64,000 nucleotides of DNA from an uncultured Akkermansia sp. (GTDB lineage Bacteria; Verrucomicrobiota; Verrucomicrobiia; Verrucomicrobiales; Akkermansiaceae): NCBI GenBank assembly GCA_947589295.1, contig CANQBZ010000001.1, forward strand, positions 62,001-126,000, read 5' to 3'. This document shows positions 31,791-39,557 of this stretch, piece by piece (positions within the stretch are counted from its first letter, which is position 1; each line of letters begins with the position of its first letter). A model generated the notes under the pieces. It searched no databases. It was not told the origin of the DNA and worked only from the letters and a program-made list of their open reading frames with translations. A program made the translations under genes and the position numbers.

Positions 31791-31807
31791 GTACGCGATA
31801 TGCGTAC
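31791..31807. promoter_or_regulatory. Probable yefM-yoeB operator
   Basis: Inverted repeat GTACGC-GATAT-GCGTAC, 10 bp upstream of the yefM ATG, within TTGTACGC. YefM-type operators contain TGTAC-centred palindromes, which this resembles. Assigned from position and symmetry. Confidence 0.55.
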
Positions 31808-31833
31808 GAGTGCAAGAAGAATATGCAACACCC

Positions 31834-31930
31834 CAGGGCAAACGCATTAGGAAATGCGTTTGCTATTGACGATTGACGAGTTGCGATTTATTGATCATGT
31901 GCGCCTTGCGCAGTTTTTTCGAATCATGAA
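31834..31930. repeat. Dispersed island repeat, copy with best hairpin
   Basis: Perfect 11-bp stem GCAAACGCATT (31838-31848) / AATGCGTTTGC (31853-31863) with an AGGA loop, then TATTGACGATTGACGAGTT and TTGATCATGTGC as in copies 1 and 3. The GC-rich block is missing. The rest of the gap to 32149 shows no gene. Confidence 0.75.
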
Positions 31931-32149
31931 CGTAGGCAGGAGAGTTCTTGAGAGCCATCATCATGATGACTGCTTGTTGTCATTTTTTTGATGCGTATCA
32001 ACGATCATATCAGCCAACAAGGGCATTTTTTCCGTTGATGAACTTTTTTCAAATGCGTTTGCGCTGCCTTCCCCCCGCGCGAACTTGACAAATCCTGACA
32101 AATCCGATCCGCACCTGCTACGCCAACCTCCGAACTCTGCAAATGGACT

Positions 32150-32683
32150 CTATTTTTGTCCGATCACGGAAAAGCCGGGACCGTCCTCACGGACGAGACC
32201 GCGGCCTTTGCAGCGCAAGCAGGGGATGTTGGACGCTGTGCCGCGATGTCCTTTGCCGTAGCAATCTGGGCAGGTAACGACACGCACGTGCGGCTTGTCG
32301 GGAGCCAAGCCATCTCGCGACCCGCTGCGCGCGCCGTTCAACGTGCTTCCGTCGGCGCGCACTAACCCTTCGCCCTTGCACTGGGCACACCTGCCGCCCG
32401 CACGCATGCGCCCGGTTCCTCCGCAAGATTGGCAGACGAAAACAGCGCCGTTCTGCGCATCCCGAGCCAAACCACCTCTCACGCGGGAGGGCTGACCGTT
32501 GACGAGGTCGCCGCTCTCCCGCACCACCTTTTGTCCCTTACACTGCACGCAGACGCCGTTCACCATTCGTCCCGTCCCGCCGCACGAGGGACACACTTTC
32601 ACCGCCTCCTGCGCCCCAACTGAGCCCAGACACAGACTTATCAACATCCCCCAAAACCACACTATGCTTTTCTTGCTTTTCAT
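32150..32683 (-). CDS. Secreted DnaJ-type zinc-ribbon (CxxCxGxG) protein
   Basis: A 177-residue protein with an N-terminal signal peptide (WFWGMLISLCLGSVGAQ, cleavage near 25) and six CxxC half-sites of the DnaJ cysteine-rich type: CPSCGGTG, CVQCKGQK, CQSCGGTG, CAQCKGEG, CPDCYGKG and CLRCKGRG. The six half-sites would bind about three zinc ions. There is no J-domain or substrate-binding domain. The family acts on unfolded proteins or as a redox/zinc module in the cytosol, so an exported stand-alone version is odd. Partner unknown. Confidence 0.75.
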   Translation of the reverse strand: MKSKKSIVWFWGMLISLCLGSVGAQEAVKVCPSCGGTGRMVNGVCVQCKGQKVVRESGDLVNGQPSRVRGGLARDAQNGAVFVCQSCGGTGRMRAGGRCAQCKGEGLVRADGSTLNGARSGSRDGLAPDKPHVRVVTCPDCYGKGHRGTASNIPCLRCKGRGLVREDGPGFSVIGQK

Positions 32684-32898
32684 TCGTTATGCTCCTTTCT
32701 ATGTCTCGTCCGAGTATACTTTGTGCCCTACCTCCGTGTACAGCACAAAAACAACGAAGTTCCATCACAGCCGATTCACGAACGTCGAACGAGGCATTCA
32801 ATGACTGCAAGAGCGGATAAAGACGAAGCAGAAATTAGAGAACTCGGATATTCTTTTACGTCAATCATTTATTGTCAATACATTTATGTACACAAAGT

Positions 32899-32983
32899 GC
32901 AGTTTAATGAAGGAACTTATGCTCTAAATATGCAATTTGATAAAGGAACTTTGAGATTATTTATGCAATCTGATGAAGGGAAA
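32899..32983. repeat. Three degenerate direct repeats, about 33-bp period
   Basis: Units GCAGTTTAATGAAGGAACT (32899-32917), GCAATTTGATAAAGGAACT (32932-32950) and GCAATCTGATGAAGGGAAACT (from 32964). They lie upstream of the divergent gene at 32150-32683 in an AT-rich stretch without a convincing gene (32684-33133). Downstream, about 33030-33135, is a decayed piece of the dispersed island repeat. Confidence 0.5.
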
Positions 32984-33133
32984 CTCTCTTTTATGAGCAG
33001 GAAAACCGAGCTCCTTCCGGCTCACCTCTCCGCTCATCTGCGAAAGTTCCCCCGCGCATTCGGTCACGCCTCCGCTTCGCGTAGCCCGCACGACGGCACG
33101 CGAATCTTCTAAATCGTAAATAAGCCCATGGCT

Positions 33134-33385
33134 TCACCATTCCGTGATATCCCGTCCTTGGGCATCATCGAAAGAGCCGAGCAGGATGCGGATGATGTCG
33201 ATGACCTGCCAGATAACGAAACCGCCACCTGTCAGAATCTGCAAAACGCCTGAAATGATTTTCCCCGTGTAAATACGGTGCAAACCACCGCAACACGAGC
33301 AGAACAACAAACAGGCTAGTATCAACGTCACCGTCCGTGACCTTGGCGATGCATTTTCATCCGCATTCATGCCGATACTATACAT
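33134..33385 (-). CDS. TM2-domain membrane protein
   Basis: A protein of about 83 residues with the TM2 pattern: first membrane helix VTLILACLLFCSCCGGLHRI, the conserved GLHRIYTGKIISGVLQILTG turn and second helix GGGFVIWQVIDIIRILLGSF, ending DDAQGRDITEW. Starts at 33385 or 33370 are both possible. TM2 proteins are small two-helix membrane proteins without an assigned activity in bacteria. It is convergent to nothing nearby and probably monocistronic. Confidence 0.85.
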   Translation of the reverse strand: MYSIGMNADENASPRSRTVTLILACLLFCSCCGGLHRIYTGKIISGVLQILTGGGFVIWQVIDIIRILLGSFDDAQGRDITEW

Positions 33386-33525
33386 CAATGTTTTTTTACC
33401 TGCAAGTTGAAAGCATTGTTTTATCGCATTTTATCGCTCAGAGGCTCATAATTAGGATATATTTTGCTACTTGATCTGTTTTTTTGTTTGACAAAACATG
33501 CAAAAAATTCCAGAAAGGCGTGACT

Positions 33526-34011
33526 ATGAGTGCGAACATCGTGAAACACACCATCCTTGGCGTTCTAGGTTTCGGAATTCTTCTCCTGAGCGTCCCGTCT
33601 GTCTACGCAGCTGAACATCTCAACCGTTGCGGAACAAGCGTGACCCTGCAATCCTCACTGGAGAAAGGTATAGAGAGCGTGAAACAGAAACTTGAGCAGA
33701 AAGCTTGGGACGACGCTTTGGGGGCAATCCATCCTCTCCATTCGGCCCTGGATCGATACACACAGCATGTGAAAGGATGCTCCGCGTGCAAAGATTATAT
33801 CAAGGAAGAGAAAATCCCATGGTGGCAGCTTTTGAAAAGCGTAGAGGATTGGGTTGAGGAACAGGAAAAGGAATATTGCGATATCCTTAATAATTTGACA
33901 GCAGAAATCGTGCGCGCGAAGAATGGGCCATGGCGTACAAAACATCTTCCAGACAAGATCAATAAGTGGATCGACAAATTGATCCATCTAAAAGAGGTGT
34001 TTGTAGACTAA
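33526..34011 (+). CDS. Exported helical protein with conserved cysteines, unknown
   Basis: A 161-residue protein starting MSANIVKHTILGVLGFGILL, a clear signal peptide ending at VYAA. The start at 33526 is preferred to the in-frame 33484 because AAAGG lies 9-10 bp upstream and the signal peptide begins there. The mature part is helical and charged with four cysteines (RCGTS, GCSACKDYI, EYCDIL), so disulfides or a metal site are possible. No family recognised. It converges on the dynamin operon. Confidence 0.65.
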   Translation: MSANIVKHTILGVLGFGILLLSVPSVYAAEHLNRCGTSVTLQSSLEKGIESVKQKLEQKAWDDALGAIHPLHSALDRYTQHVKGCSACKDYIKEEKIPWWQLLKSVEDWVEEQEKEYCDILNNLTAEIVRAKNGPWRTKHLPDKINKWIDKLIHLKEVFVD

Positions 34012-34099
34012 TTACACGATGAGCCGTGGGAGCTTAGTGTCCTCTCGTTTGGCGCTTTCCTTGGCAAACATGTCTCGCCTACGCTTGAATGCTTCACAT

Positions 34100-35131
34100 T
34101 TAAACGCTCGCACCCAATCGCGCATTAATAGCTGAGGAGATATCCGGCGATATGGAACCGGGGATACTCTCCACCAGACTGCGCGCGAGTCGGTCGAGCT
34201 CCTGAGGAGTGGGAATGCGCCAGTGCGAACGTTCGTGCGAAGTGGCAGAAGAACCATCACCACCCACGGCGCGTATCAAAAAGCGGCGCACGTACATGCC
34301 CAGGGTTGCGCTGAGCGCCACAGCTCCCAGCGCGGGCAGCAAGCCACCGCCCAAGCCGAGCGCGGTAAGTCCCGCACCCGCCAGCGCTACGGAACCGGCC
34401 GTACCTGCGCCCACCAGCAATCCCTGCTGCAGAGCGGGGTCACCCGCGCGCTGCACCTTGCACGCCATAGCCAGAGCTACCACTGCGGCGCACAGACCGA
34501 TCGGGTTCGCCGAGAGGACGCCTGCCAAGCCACCGGCGGAGGCCAGTTCCGCCAACTGCCGCACATCCGCCTGCTGACAGCCCATCACCACCGCCGCGCT
34601 GGAAAGAACACCTGCAAACAACTCAAGGCCATTGATTTGCAGCAAGTCCCCCAACCAGTGCTTTGGTATGAATAAATGCTCCTGGAGCCAGCTGCTCGCA
34701 CTCGCATAGCCTGCCGGGTCCAGTGAAACCACCGGCAGCCCCGATACAGAAAACAAATCTTTGCCCAAGTGCCCCGCTGTTCCCATCAGCTCTTGCCATA
34801 GCGTATCATTCGGCAAGGCGCGGGCGGATGCCTCAAACGCGCCGAAAATGTCGTGCTGACCATCCAGCAAGTGGTGCAGCTGCGAACCTCCGACATGCGT
34901 GCTCAAGTACACGCTGTCGATAGCTTTGTCATACGCCGTGGTGTTGGCGGTGTTAATCCACTCCGCCAACTGCTGCGCCACGCCGTGCCCGGCCGCTCCT
35001 CCCAAGGCGGCATCTCCCAACATACCGCCGGTAAAAAGTGTTTGCCGCCCGGGCGAATGCATTAAAGAGCCCTCCTGCTTCTTTTCATGACATATTGACT
35101 GGTTGATCATGAGCTCCCTCTCCACCGCCAT
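34100..35131 (-). CDS. Gly/Ala-rich multi-pass membrane protein, last gene of dynamin operon
   Basis: About 343 residues. The start at 35131 is fixed by AGGAGA 9 bp upstream, which overlaps the preceding stop codon. The first half is soluble-looking; the second half has hydrophobic, Gly/Ala-rich segments (LELFAGVLSSAAVVMG; LCAAVVALAMACKVQ; GTAGSVALAGAGLTALGLGG; LGAVALSATLGMYVRRFL) resembling glycine-zipper helices that can pack in membranes. It ends in a polar tail with PTPQELDRLARSLVESIP. No family recognised. As the terminal gene of a dynamin/LRAT cluster it could be a membrane target, scaffold or pore-forming effector; this is inference. Confidence 0.7.
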   Translation of the reverse strand: MAVERELMINQSICHEKKQEGSLMHSPGRQTLFTGGMLGDAALGGAAGHGVAQQLAEWINTANTTAYDKAIDSVYLSTHVGGSQLHHLLDGQHDIFGAFEASARALPNDTLWQELMGTAGHLGKDLFSVSGLPVVSLDPAGYASASSWLQEHLFIPKHWLGDLLQINGLELFAGVLSSAAVVMGCQQADVRQLAELASAGGLAGVLSANPIGLCAAVVALAMACKVQRAGDPALQQGLLVGAGTAGSVALAGAGLTALGLGGGLLPALGAVALSATLGMYVRRFLIRAVGGDGSSATSHERSHWRIPTPQELDRLARSLVESIPGSISPDISSAINARLGASV

Positions 35132-35146
35132 CAAAACCCAATCTCC

Positions 35147-36013
35147 TTACGGCTGAGTTTGCCCCGTGGATACCTCTGGTTGTCCGTTATCGTTATCCCT
35201 CTGTTGCTCTCCAGCGGGTTGCTTAGGCCCCAATCCTGCAGCAGGAACGCCACCTCCATTTGTCGCACGAGGCGCCTCGCCGACTCCACTCGGCTGGGCT
35301 ACGGCAGGCGCTGTCTCCACAGCAGGGAGACCCTGTTGCACAGGGCGCGGCTGTCCTATCGGTTCAGTTTTTTTTTGCGGTTCATCACTCCCGCATCCGC
35401 GAAAACACGCAAACAGGACTAGCACTGCCGCAAGTACAGCAACTCCAACGCACGCCACCTTAATCGGATCGATATCCAATTCTGCCTGTCCCTGCTCTCC
35501 ATGAGCCTTCGGCACCTTGTCCCACAGACATATATCAGGACTCTCCTGCTCCCATTGTCCATCAAAATGATCTGACAGGATAATGCGCAGCCCCGGATTC
35601 GAACGCAGTGTATGCTCTATTAATTCAGCAATAACCTTCTCCACACCCTCATCTGCCCTATGGCAGTATTTCCTCTCTGAGAAGAAATTGCCGTTATCCT
35701 TTTCCACCGGGTGACTCGCTGCGAGTTTCTCCAAGCGCTCCACAGACTCTGCTGCAGCGGCAAAAAAGTTTCCCCTCTCTCGCAAATAAGCAATCGTGAG
35801 AGACCGCGCTTCAGCCTCACTCAGTTGTTCAACTACCACAGCATTTCCCGCATCATCCTTCGCTGCCAAAAAGTATTCGCCGCCCAAGTGGGTGTATTCC
35901 ACAAGCAAGCGATACCCTTCGCCATCAACATTCGGAAGTCTGCTCGACAGTTCCCTATTCCTTTTGGATGTATTAGCGGTCCACTGACCCTGATTGCAAT
36001 AATATATTTTCAT
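35147..36013 (-). CDS. Single-pass membrane protein with Pro/Gln-rich tail, dynamin operon
   Basis: A 288-residue protein. Residues 1-180 are soluble, starting MKIYYCNQGQWTANTSKRNR; one membrane helix spans about 184-204 (IKVACVGVAVLAAVLVLFAC); residues 205-288 are a low-complexity Pro/Gly/Gln/Ala tail. With no signal peptide and Arg just after the helix (FRGCGSD), topology is uncertain. It lies 9 bp after the LRAT gene and 15 bp before the next start. No family recognised; it may anchor the soluble enzymes of the cluster to the membrane. Confidence 0.7.
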   Translation of the reverse strand: MKIYYCNQGQWTANTSKRNRELSSRLPNVDGEGYRLLVEYTHLGGEYFLAAKDDAGNAVVVEQLSEAEARSLTIAYLRERGNFFAAAAESVERLEKLAASHPVEKDNGNFFSERKYCHRADEGVEKVIAELIEHTLRSNPGLRIILSDHFDGQWEQESPDICLWDKVPKAHGEQGQAELDIDPIKVACVGVAVLAAVLVLFACFRGCGSDEPQKKTEPIGQPRPVQQGLPAVETAPAVAQPSGVGEAPRATNGGGVPAAGLGPKQPAGEQQRDNDNGQPEVSTGQTQP

Positions 36014-36022
36014 ATTTGAATT

Positions 36023-37081
36023 TCATGGTTTGAGTGTTGTTAAACGATCAATTTCTGACAAAACATCCGGGGTATGATTCGTCGTTGCTAATTTGCGACC
36101 GGTATCTCCTGCCACGCTCGAGAGCGCACGTGCGATTTTTCCGTATTTCCCGGGAATCATACCCGACAAAAGCGCGGCAAACCGCATCACTTGCCCCGAT
36201 ACCTGTCCCGATTCCTTCTCTCCGACGCAGCAATAGCGGCAAAAATGCTCGCAATTATTGGTTACAAGGTTGTATTTACCCCACGCGTCCGCATGGAAAA
36301 ATACCCACACAGCTCGGTTGCGGGTCAGCAAACGTTTCCGCGCCCCACTCTCCCGGTACGCCGCCTGCCAGCCGGTGGATTTACTACTCTTCCAACTCAT
36401 GAAGTTTTGCAGGCTGTCCGACTTAATGCGACTCTCTCCGCTCTCCATGCGGCAAGTAGAGAAGTGAATAACCCAATCGCCCTCGATAAGAATACCATGG
36501 TGAGAGAAGTCTGGTATAAGAACATCCGGCACACACGCATCGATGGCGCTCCCACTGCCCTCAAGAGGTATCCCAAGCCACTCTACCACCTCGGAGGGGC
36601 GAAGCTCCAAATCTGTCACCCAGTGACGCCCGGCGGCGGGGGCCTTCTCCTCAAGCAAAGTCTCCATGCTCTCTCCCCACACGCATTCAGCCACGAAGTC
36701 ATCCCCGGGAGAACTCCGTAGCCCCGCCGGAGCCTCGCCAAGCCTGCCACGCGCTCTTTCGTACACTTCGGCCGAATCTTGCTTCTGATTCAGCAGATCC
36801 AGCGCGATGACGTAAAGCTCTTGCCCGGGACACAGGAACTCCGTCACGCTCATTTCCACGATACGGAAGCGGGCCGTCTCCGGGGTGGAACCGGTGCAGT
36901 CTTGGCAGATCACTTTGTCGGTTTCTCCGGCAATACCGAAGCGCATTTCCACCGGCAAGCCGTTCCGGCGCAGTTTTTCCTCCTGCACCAAAGCTACCAC
37001 TACCTGCCCGCAGCTCAACTCCGCCGCGCTCACCTTGCGCGGCGGCCTCGCCGCCTGCTCTCGCAGAAACAACCCGATCAT
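36023..37081 (-). CDS. LRAT-domain (permuted NlpC/P60) protein in dynamin operon
   Basis: A 352-residue protein whose C-terminal half is an LRAT-type domain: SHHGILIEGDWVIHF carries His195 and His206, and NNCEHFCRYCC carries Cys277, the order and spacing of the H-H-C site of LRAT, PLAAT/H-REV107 and related enzymes. These act on acyl esters through a thioester on the Cys. Residues 1-170 are an unrecognised N-terminal region with CxxC at 59-62 (CQDC). No signal peptide. It follows the last dynamin gene by 18 bp and precedes a membrane protein by 9 bp. Expected role: acyl transfer to or hydrolysis of phospholipid or protein lipid at the membrane that the dynamins remodel. Confidence 0.85.
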   Translation of the reverse strand: MIGLFLREQAARPPRKVSAAELSCGQVVVALVQEEKLRRNGLPVEMRFGIAGETDKVICQDCTGSTPETARFRIVEMSVTEFLCPGQELYVIALDLLNQKQDSAEVYERARGRLGEAPAGLRSSPGDDFVAECVWGESMETLLEEKAPAAGRHWVTDLELRPSEVVEWLGIPLEGSGSAIDACVPDVLIPDFSHHGILIEGDWVIHFSTCRMESGESRIKSDSLQNFMSWKSSKSTGWQAAYRESGARKRLLTRNRAVWVFFHADAWGKYNLVTNNCEHFCRYCCVGEKESGQVSGQVMRFAALLSGMIPGKYGKIARALSSVAGDTGRKLATTNHTPDVLSEIDRLTTLKP

Positions 37082-37099
37082 GCCCCGGTTCTCCGCCTT

Positions 37100-39526
37100 T
37101 TATTTCTTTCCGAACTTCTCCGAAATCTCATCATCCAGATCCTGACACCGTTCGAGCAAATCCGGGATGGTCTCCTTGACCATCGGTTCAAGTTTCCCCC
37201 TCACCCGCTGCTTCTCACTGTCCGCCACCTTACTATCATCCTCTGCCCGCGTCTTCTGCTCCTCCAAGGCTTCCTTCACATAATCGGCGGTATTCTTCAG
37301 CACCATAACGTAGTCGTTCAAGTGTTTCCAATATTGTCCATTCTGTAAAATTTGTGTGAAATGCTGCTTCGCTGCATCGATAAACGTATCACTCGTATTC
37401 TGCAGCAATTCTTCAACTTTTTCGCATGCCCGATCTGCATCTGTTTCCCCCCAATGAAGAGGATTAAGAATATTATTCAAATATGAAATATTGATATCTT
37501 CAATACCGGGAATGTCATGCAAAATAATCGGAAGTTTTTCCAGTTCTTTAACGATATCCTGTTCTTCCTCCTTCTTTTGCGCATCCTCGAAGGAATCAAA
37601 ACCTGGCAAATTTTTGGAATATTCCTGATACACCCTGCCCCACTTTGTCAACATCTTCTTCACTTCACCATAACTCTCCAGTTTCGGAAGGCCCTCGACA
37701 ACTTTCTCATCCCGCAGTTGAGCGAGAAGAGATACCATATGTTCTTTGATCTGATCACGAATACCACCAATAATAAGCCCCTTATCCTTTTCAGGGTCAT
37801 ACTGATGTACAAGATCATTCAACAAATCTGTCAGTTTCTGCTTCAATTCTTCCGCTCTATTCTCGTAGTAACTTTCGATTTGTCTGTTCAACCAACCAGC
37901 CAGTTCGTCCTGGAATGCATCTGCTGAATCATCAATTTCATCTGTACATTGGTTGACAACTGATTGAAACTTTTTCAGAAGTCCCTCCTTTTCACCGAGT
38001 TCCCTTTTACGTTGTTCAACACTCTGCTCAAGTTCCTTTATTCTACCCTCTGCTTTTTCTTTCGCGCGATCAAGCAACCTGCTGACTTTTTTCGTCCCTT
38101 GATCTTGAAGAAGAGCATGCGCTTTTCTTAATGGGATTGTTGTTTGTATTAGATCGATAAAATCCTGCACCTGGCTCTCTTGCAATGTTTCCTGCCATTT
38201 TATACGTTTGTCCGCGTCTTCATACTCCTCAATTTCTTTTCCCAAAAAAAGAAACACAAACTTACGTATTTGTTTTTCTAAAAATTTCTTACACCCATCT
38301 GGTTCAATCTTCCACTCTACGTCTCCGTACTCGCTCTCTATGCTTTCCTTAATTGCTTCGCAAGTATATCCCTCCAAGCCATGTTCCGGTATCAAACCGT
38401 ATTCCAAGCTCCGTAATGCTAGCGCTGTATGGTAATCATAGACCTCCGGTTTCACAAAACCAACACCTTCGATTTTTTGTACGCAATCCTTCTTTACATT
38501 CCTCCTCCAATCATCAAGAGTCCTCCCTTTAACATTGGCACCAAAAAACAATCTATCATCTGCCCCTAACTTCTCTCTACATTTAGTTAAAGCTTTCACA
38601 CATTGATCGCTCAAAGTATTCTCTCCTTTAATTCCGAAAAGAATAGCATCCGTATTCTTAATACACTCTTCCGCGACGTCCGTATCGCACTTGTTAGCAA
38701 AAAGACCAGGGCAATCTTCCACATCAATCCTTTCCCTTTTCAAATACTCAGAATCTACGTAATAGTGCAATTTTTTACAAAAGGCAAAGGCTACCTCCTC
38801 TTCGGTAAATACTTTATCCAGAGGCTTGCCGTCCTTCTCAACCTCCTCATTGTACCTCGATTCGTACAAATGCGGATACGAGGCATAACACCTGGCTTGC
38901 TTTACTTCTTCGATGCGTTGTACCTCACCCAATTCAATACGAGCTCTGAACATATCGTAGAAATGTGAGAGGATCAAAGCGTGGCGGAAGAGACTTCTTT
39001 CCTCGGGTTTCAGCTCGACATTTTGTGATGGTTTATGAACCAATTTTTCAAGGAGATATTGTTCAATTTTGTCACGGTCTTGCTTTTTATCTAAGTTGAA
39101 ATCTTCCGGCTTAAATGGACCGTCGACAGAAAGAATCTTGATCGACTTGAGTACATTGATAATATCTTCTTTCCCGCACCATCTAACCTCGGCATAATCC
39201 TTCTTTTCCCCGGCGGGCAGTGCCGAGGCAACCACTTGGCATGCGCTCGTAGCAATGCCACCCGTTCCCCTTCCGCTTGGAGAAAGCTCCTTACCGCCGC
39301 ACAAATAATTAAACATCGTGGACTTGCCACTTTGGAATTCACCAACGAGCGTCAGCGTCATTCTGTCACTTTCGACTTTTTTGATATCCAATTGGCTCTT
39401 GCTGGCGTCCATCTTACATTCTTTATACACAGTATCAAGAACGCCTTGAGTTTCCTTCATTAGAGCGACTACGTTGTCTTTCAATCTAATGTATTCATTT
39501 TGAGCGGTGGTAGTGTTTACTTTCAT
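37100..39526 (-). CDS. Dynamin-like GTPase E (large, coiled-coil)
   Basis: An 808-residue dynamin-like protein. G1 is GEFQSGKST at 62-70, followed by MFNYLCGGKELSPSG and a GGIATSACQV switch I; G3 is DCPG at 271-274 in place of DTPG. After the G domain come long charged helices (SRLLDRAKEKAEGRIKELEQ and onward, about 500-570) and a C-terminal helical bundle. There is no clear membrane helix, so membrane contact would be peripheral or via partners. The frame is open to 39598, but the ATG at 39526 avoids overlap with gene D and gives a 31-bp gap. Its start region resembles the stand-alone G domain at 41273-42088. Confidence 0.85.
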   Translation of the reverse strand: MKVNTTTAQNEYIRLKDNVVALMKETQGVLDTVYKECKMDASKSQLDIKKVESDRMTLTLVGEFQSGKSTMFNYLCGGKELSPSGRGTGGIATSACQVVASALPAGEKKDYAEVRWCGKEDIINVLKSIKILSVDGPFKPEDFNLDKKQDRDKIEQYLLEKLVHKPSQNVELKPEERSLFRHALILSHFYDMFRARIELGEVQRIEEVKQARCYASYPHLYESRYNEEVEKDGKPLDKVFTEEEVAFAFCKKLHYYVDSEYLKRERIDVEDCPGLFANKCDTDVAEECIKNTDAILFGIKGENTLSDQCVKALTKCREKLGADDRLFFGANVKGRTLDDWRRNVKKDCVQKIEGVGFVKPEVYDYHTALALRSLEYGLIPEHGLEGYTCEAIKESIESEYGDVEWKIEPDGCKKFLEKQIRKFVFLFLGKEIEEYEDADKRIKWQETLQESQVQDFIDLIQTTIPLRKAHALLQDQGTKKVSRLLDRAKEKAEGRIKELEQSVEQRKRELGEKEGLLKKFQSVVNQCTDEIDDSADAFQDELAGWLNRQIESYYENRAEELKQKLTDLLNDLVHQYDPEKDKGLIIGGIRDQIKEHMVSLLAQLRDEKVVEGLPKLESYGEVKKMLTKWGRVYQEYSKNLPGFDSFEDAQKKEEEQDIVKELEKLPIILHDIPGIEDINISYLNNILNPLHWGETDADRACEKVEELLQNTSDTFIDAAKQHFTQILQNGQYWKHLNDYVMVLKNTADYVKEALEEQKTRAEDDSKVADSEKQRVRGKLEPMVKETIPDLLERCQDLDDEISEKFGKK

Positions 39527-39557
39527 GGTAGGTAATGGTAATTTTTGTGAAGAAAAA

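Noticed and set aside
32723..33112. A 129-codon plus-strand frame with internally similar segments
   Set aside because: The similarity comes from the 33-bp DNA repeats, and the 3' part is decayed island repeat; no start signal is visible.
23000..33200. An integron-like gene cassette array, because modules alternate with repeats
   Set aside because: Modules lie in both orientations, no integrase gene is seen, and the repeats lack the paired RYYYAAC/GTTRRRY ends of attC sites.
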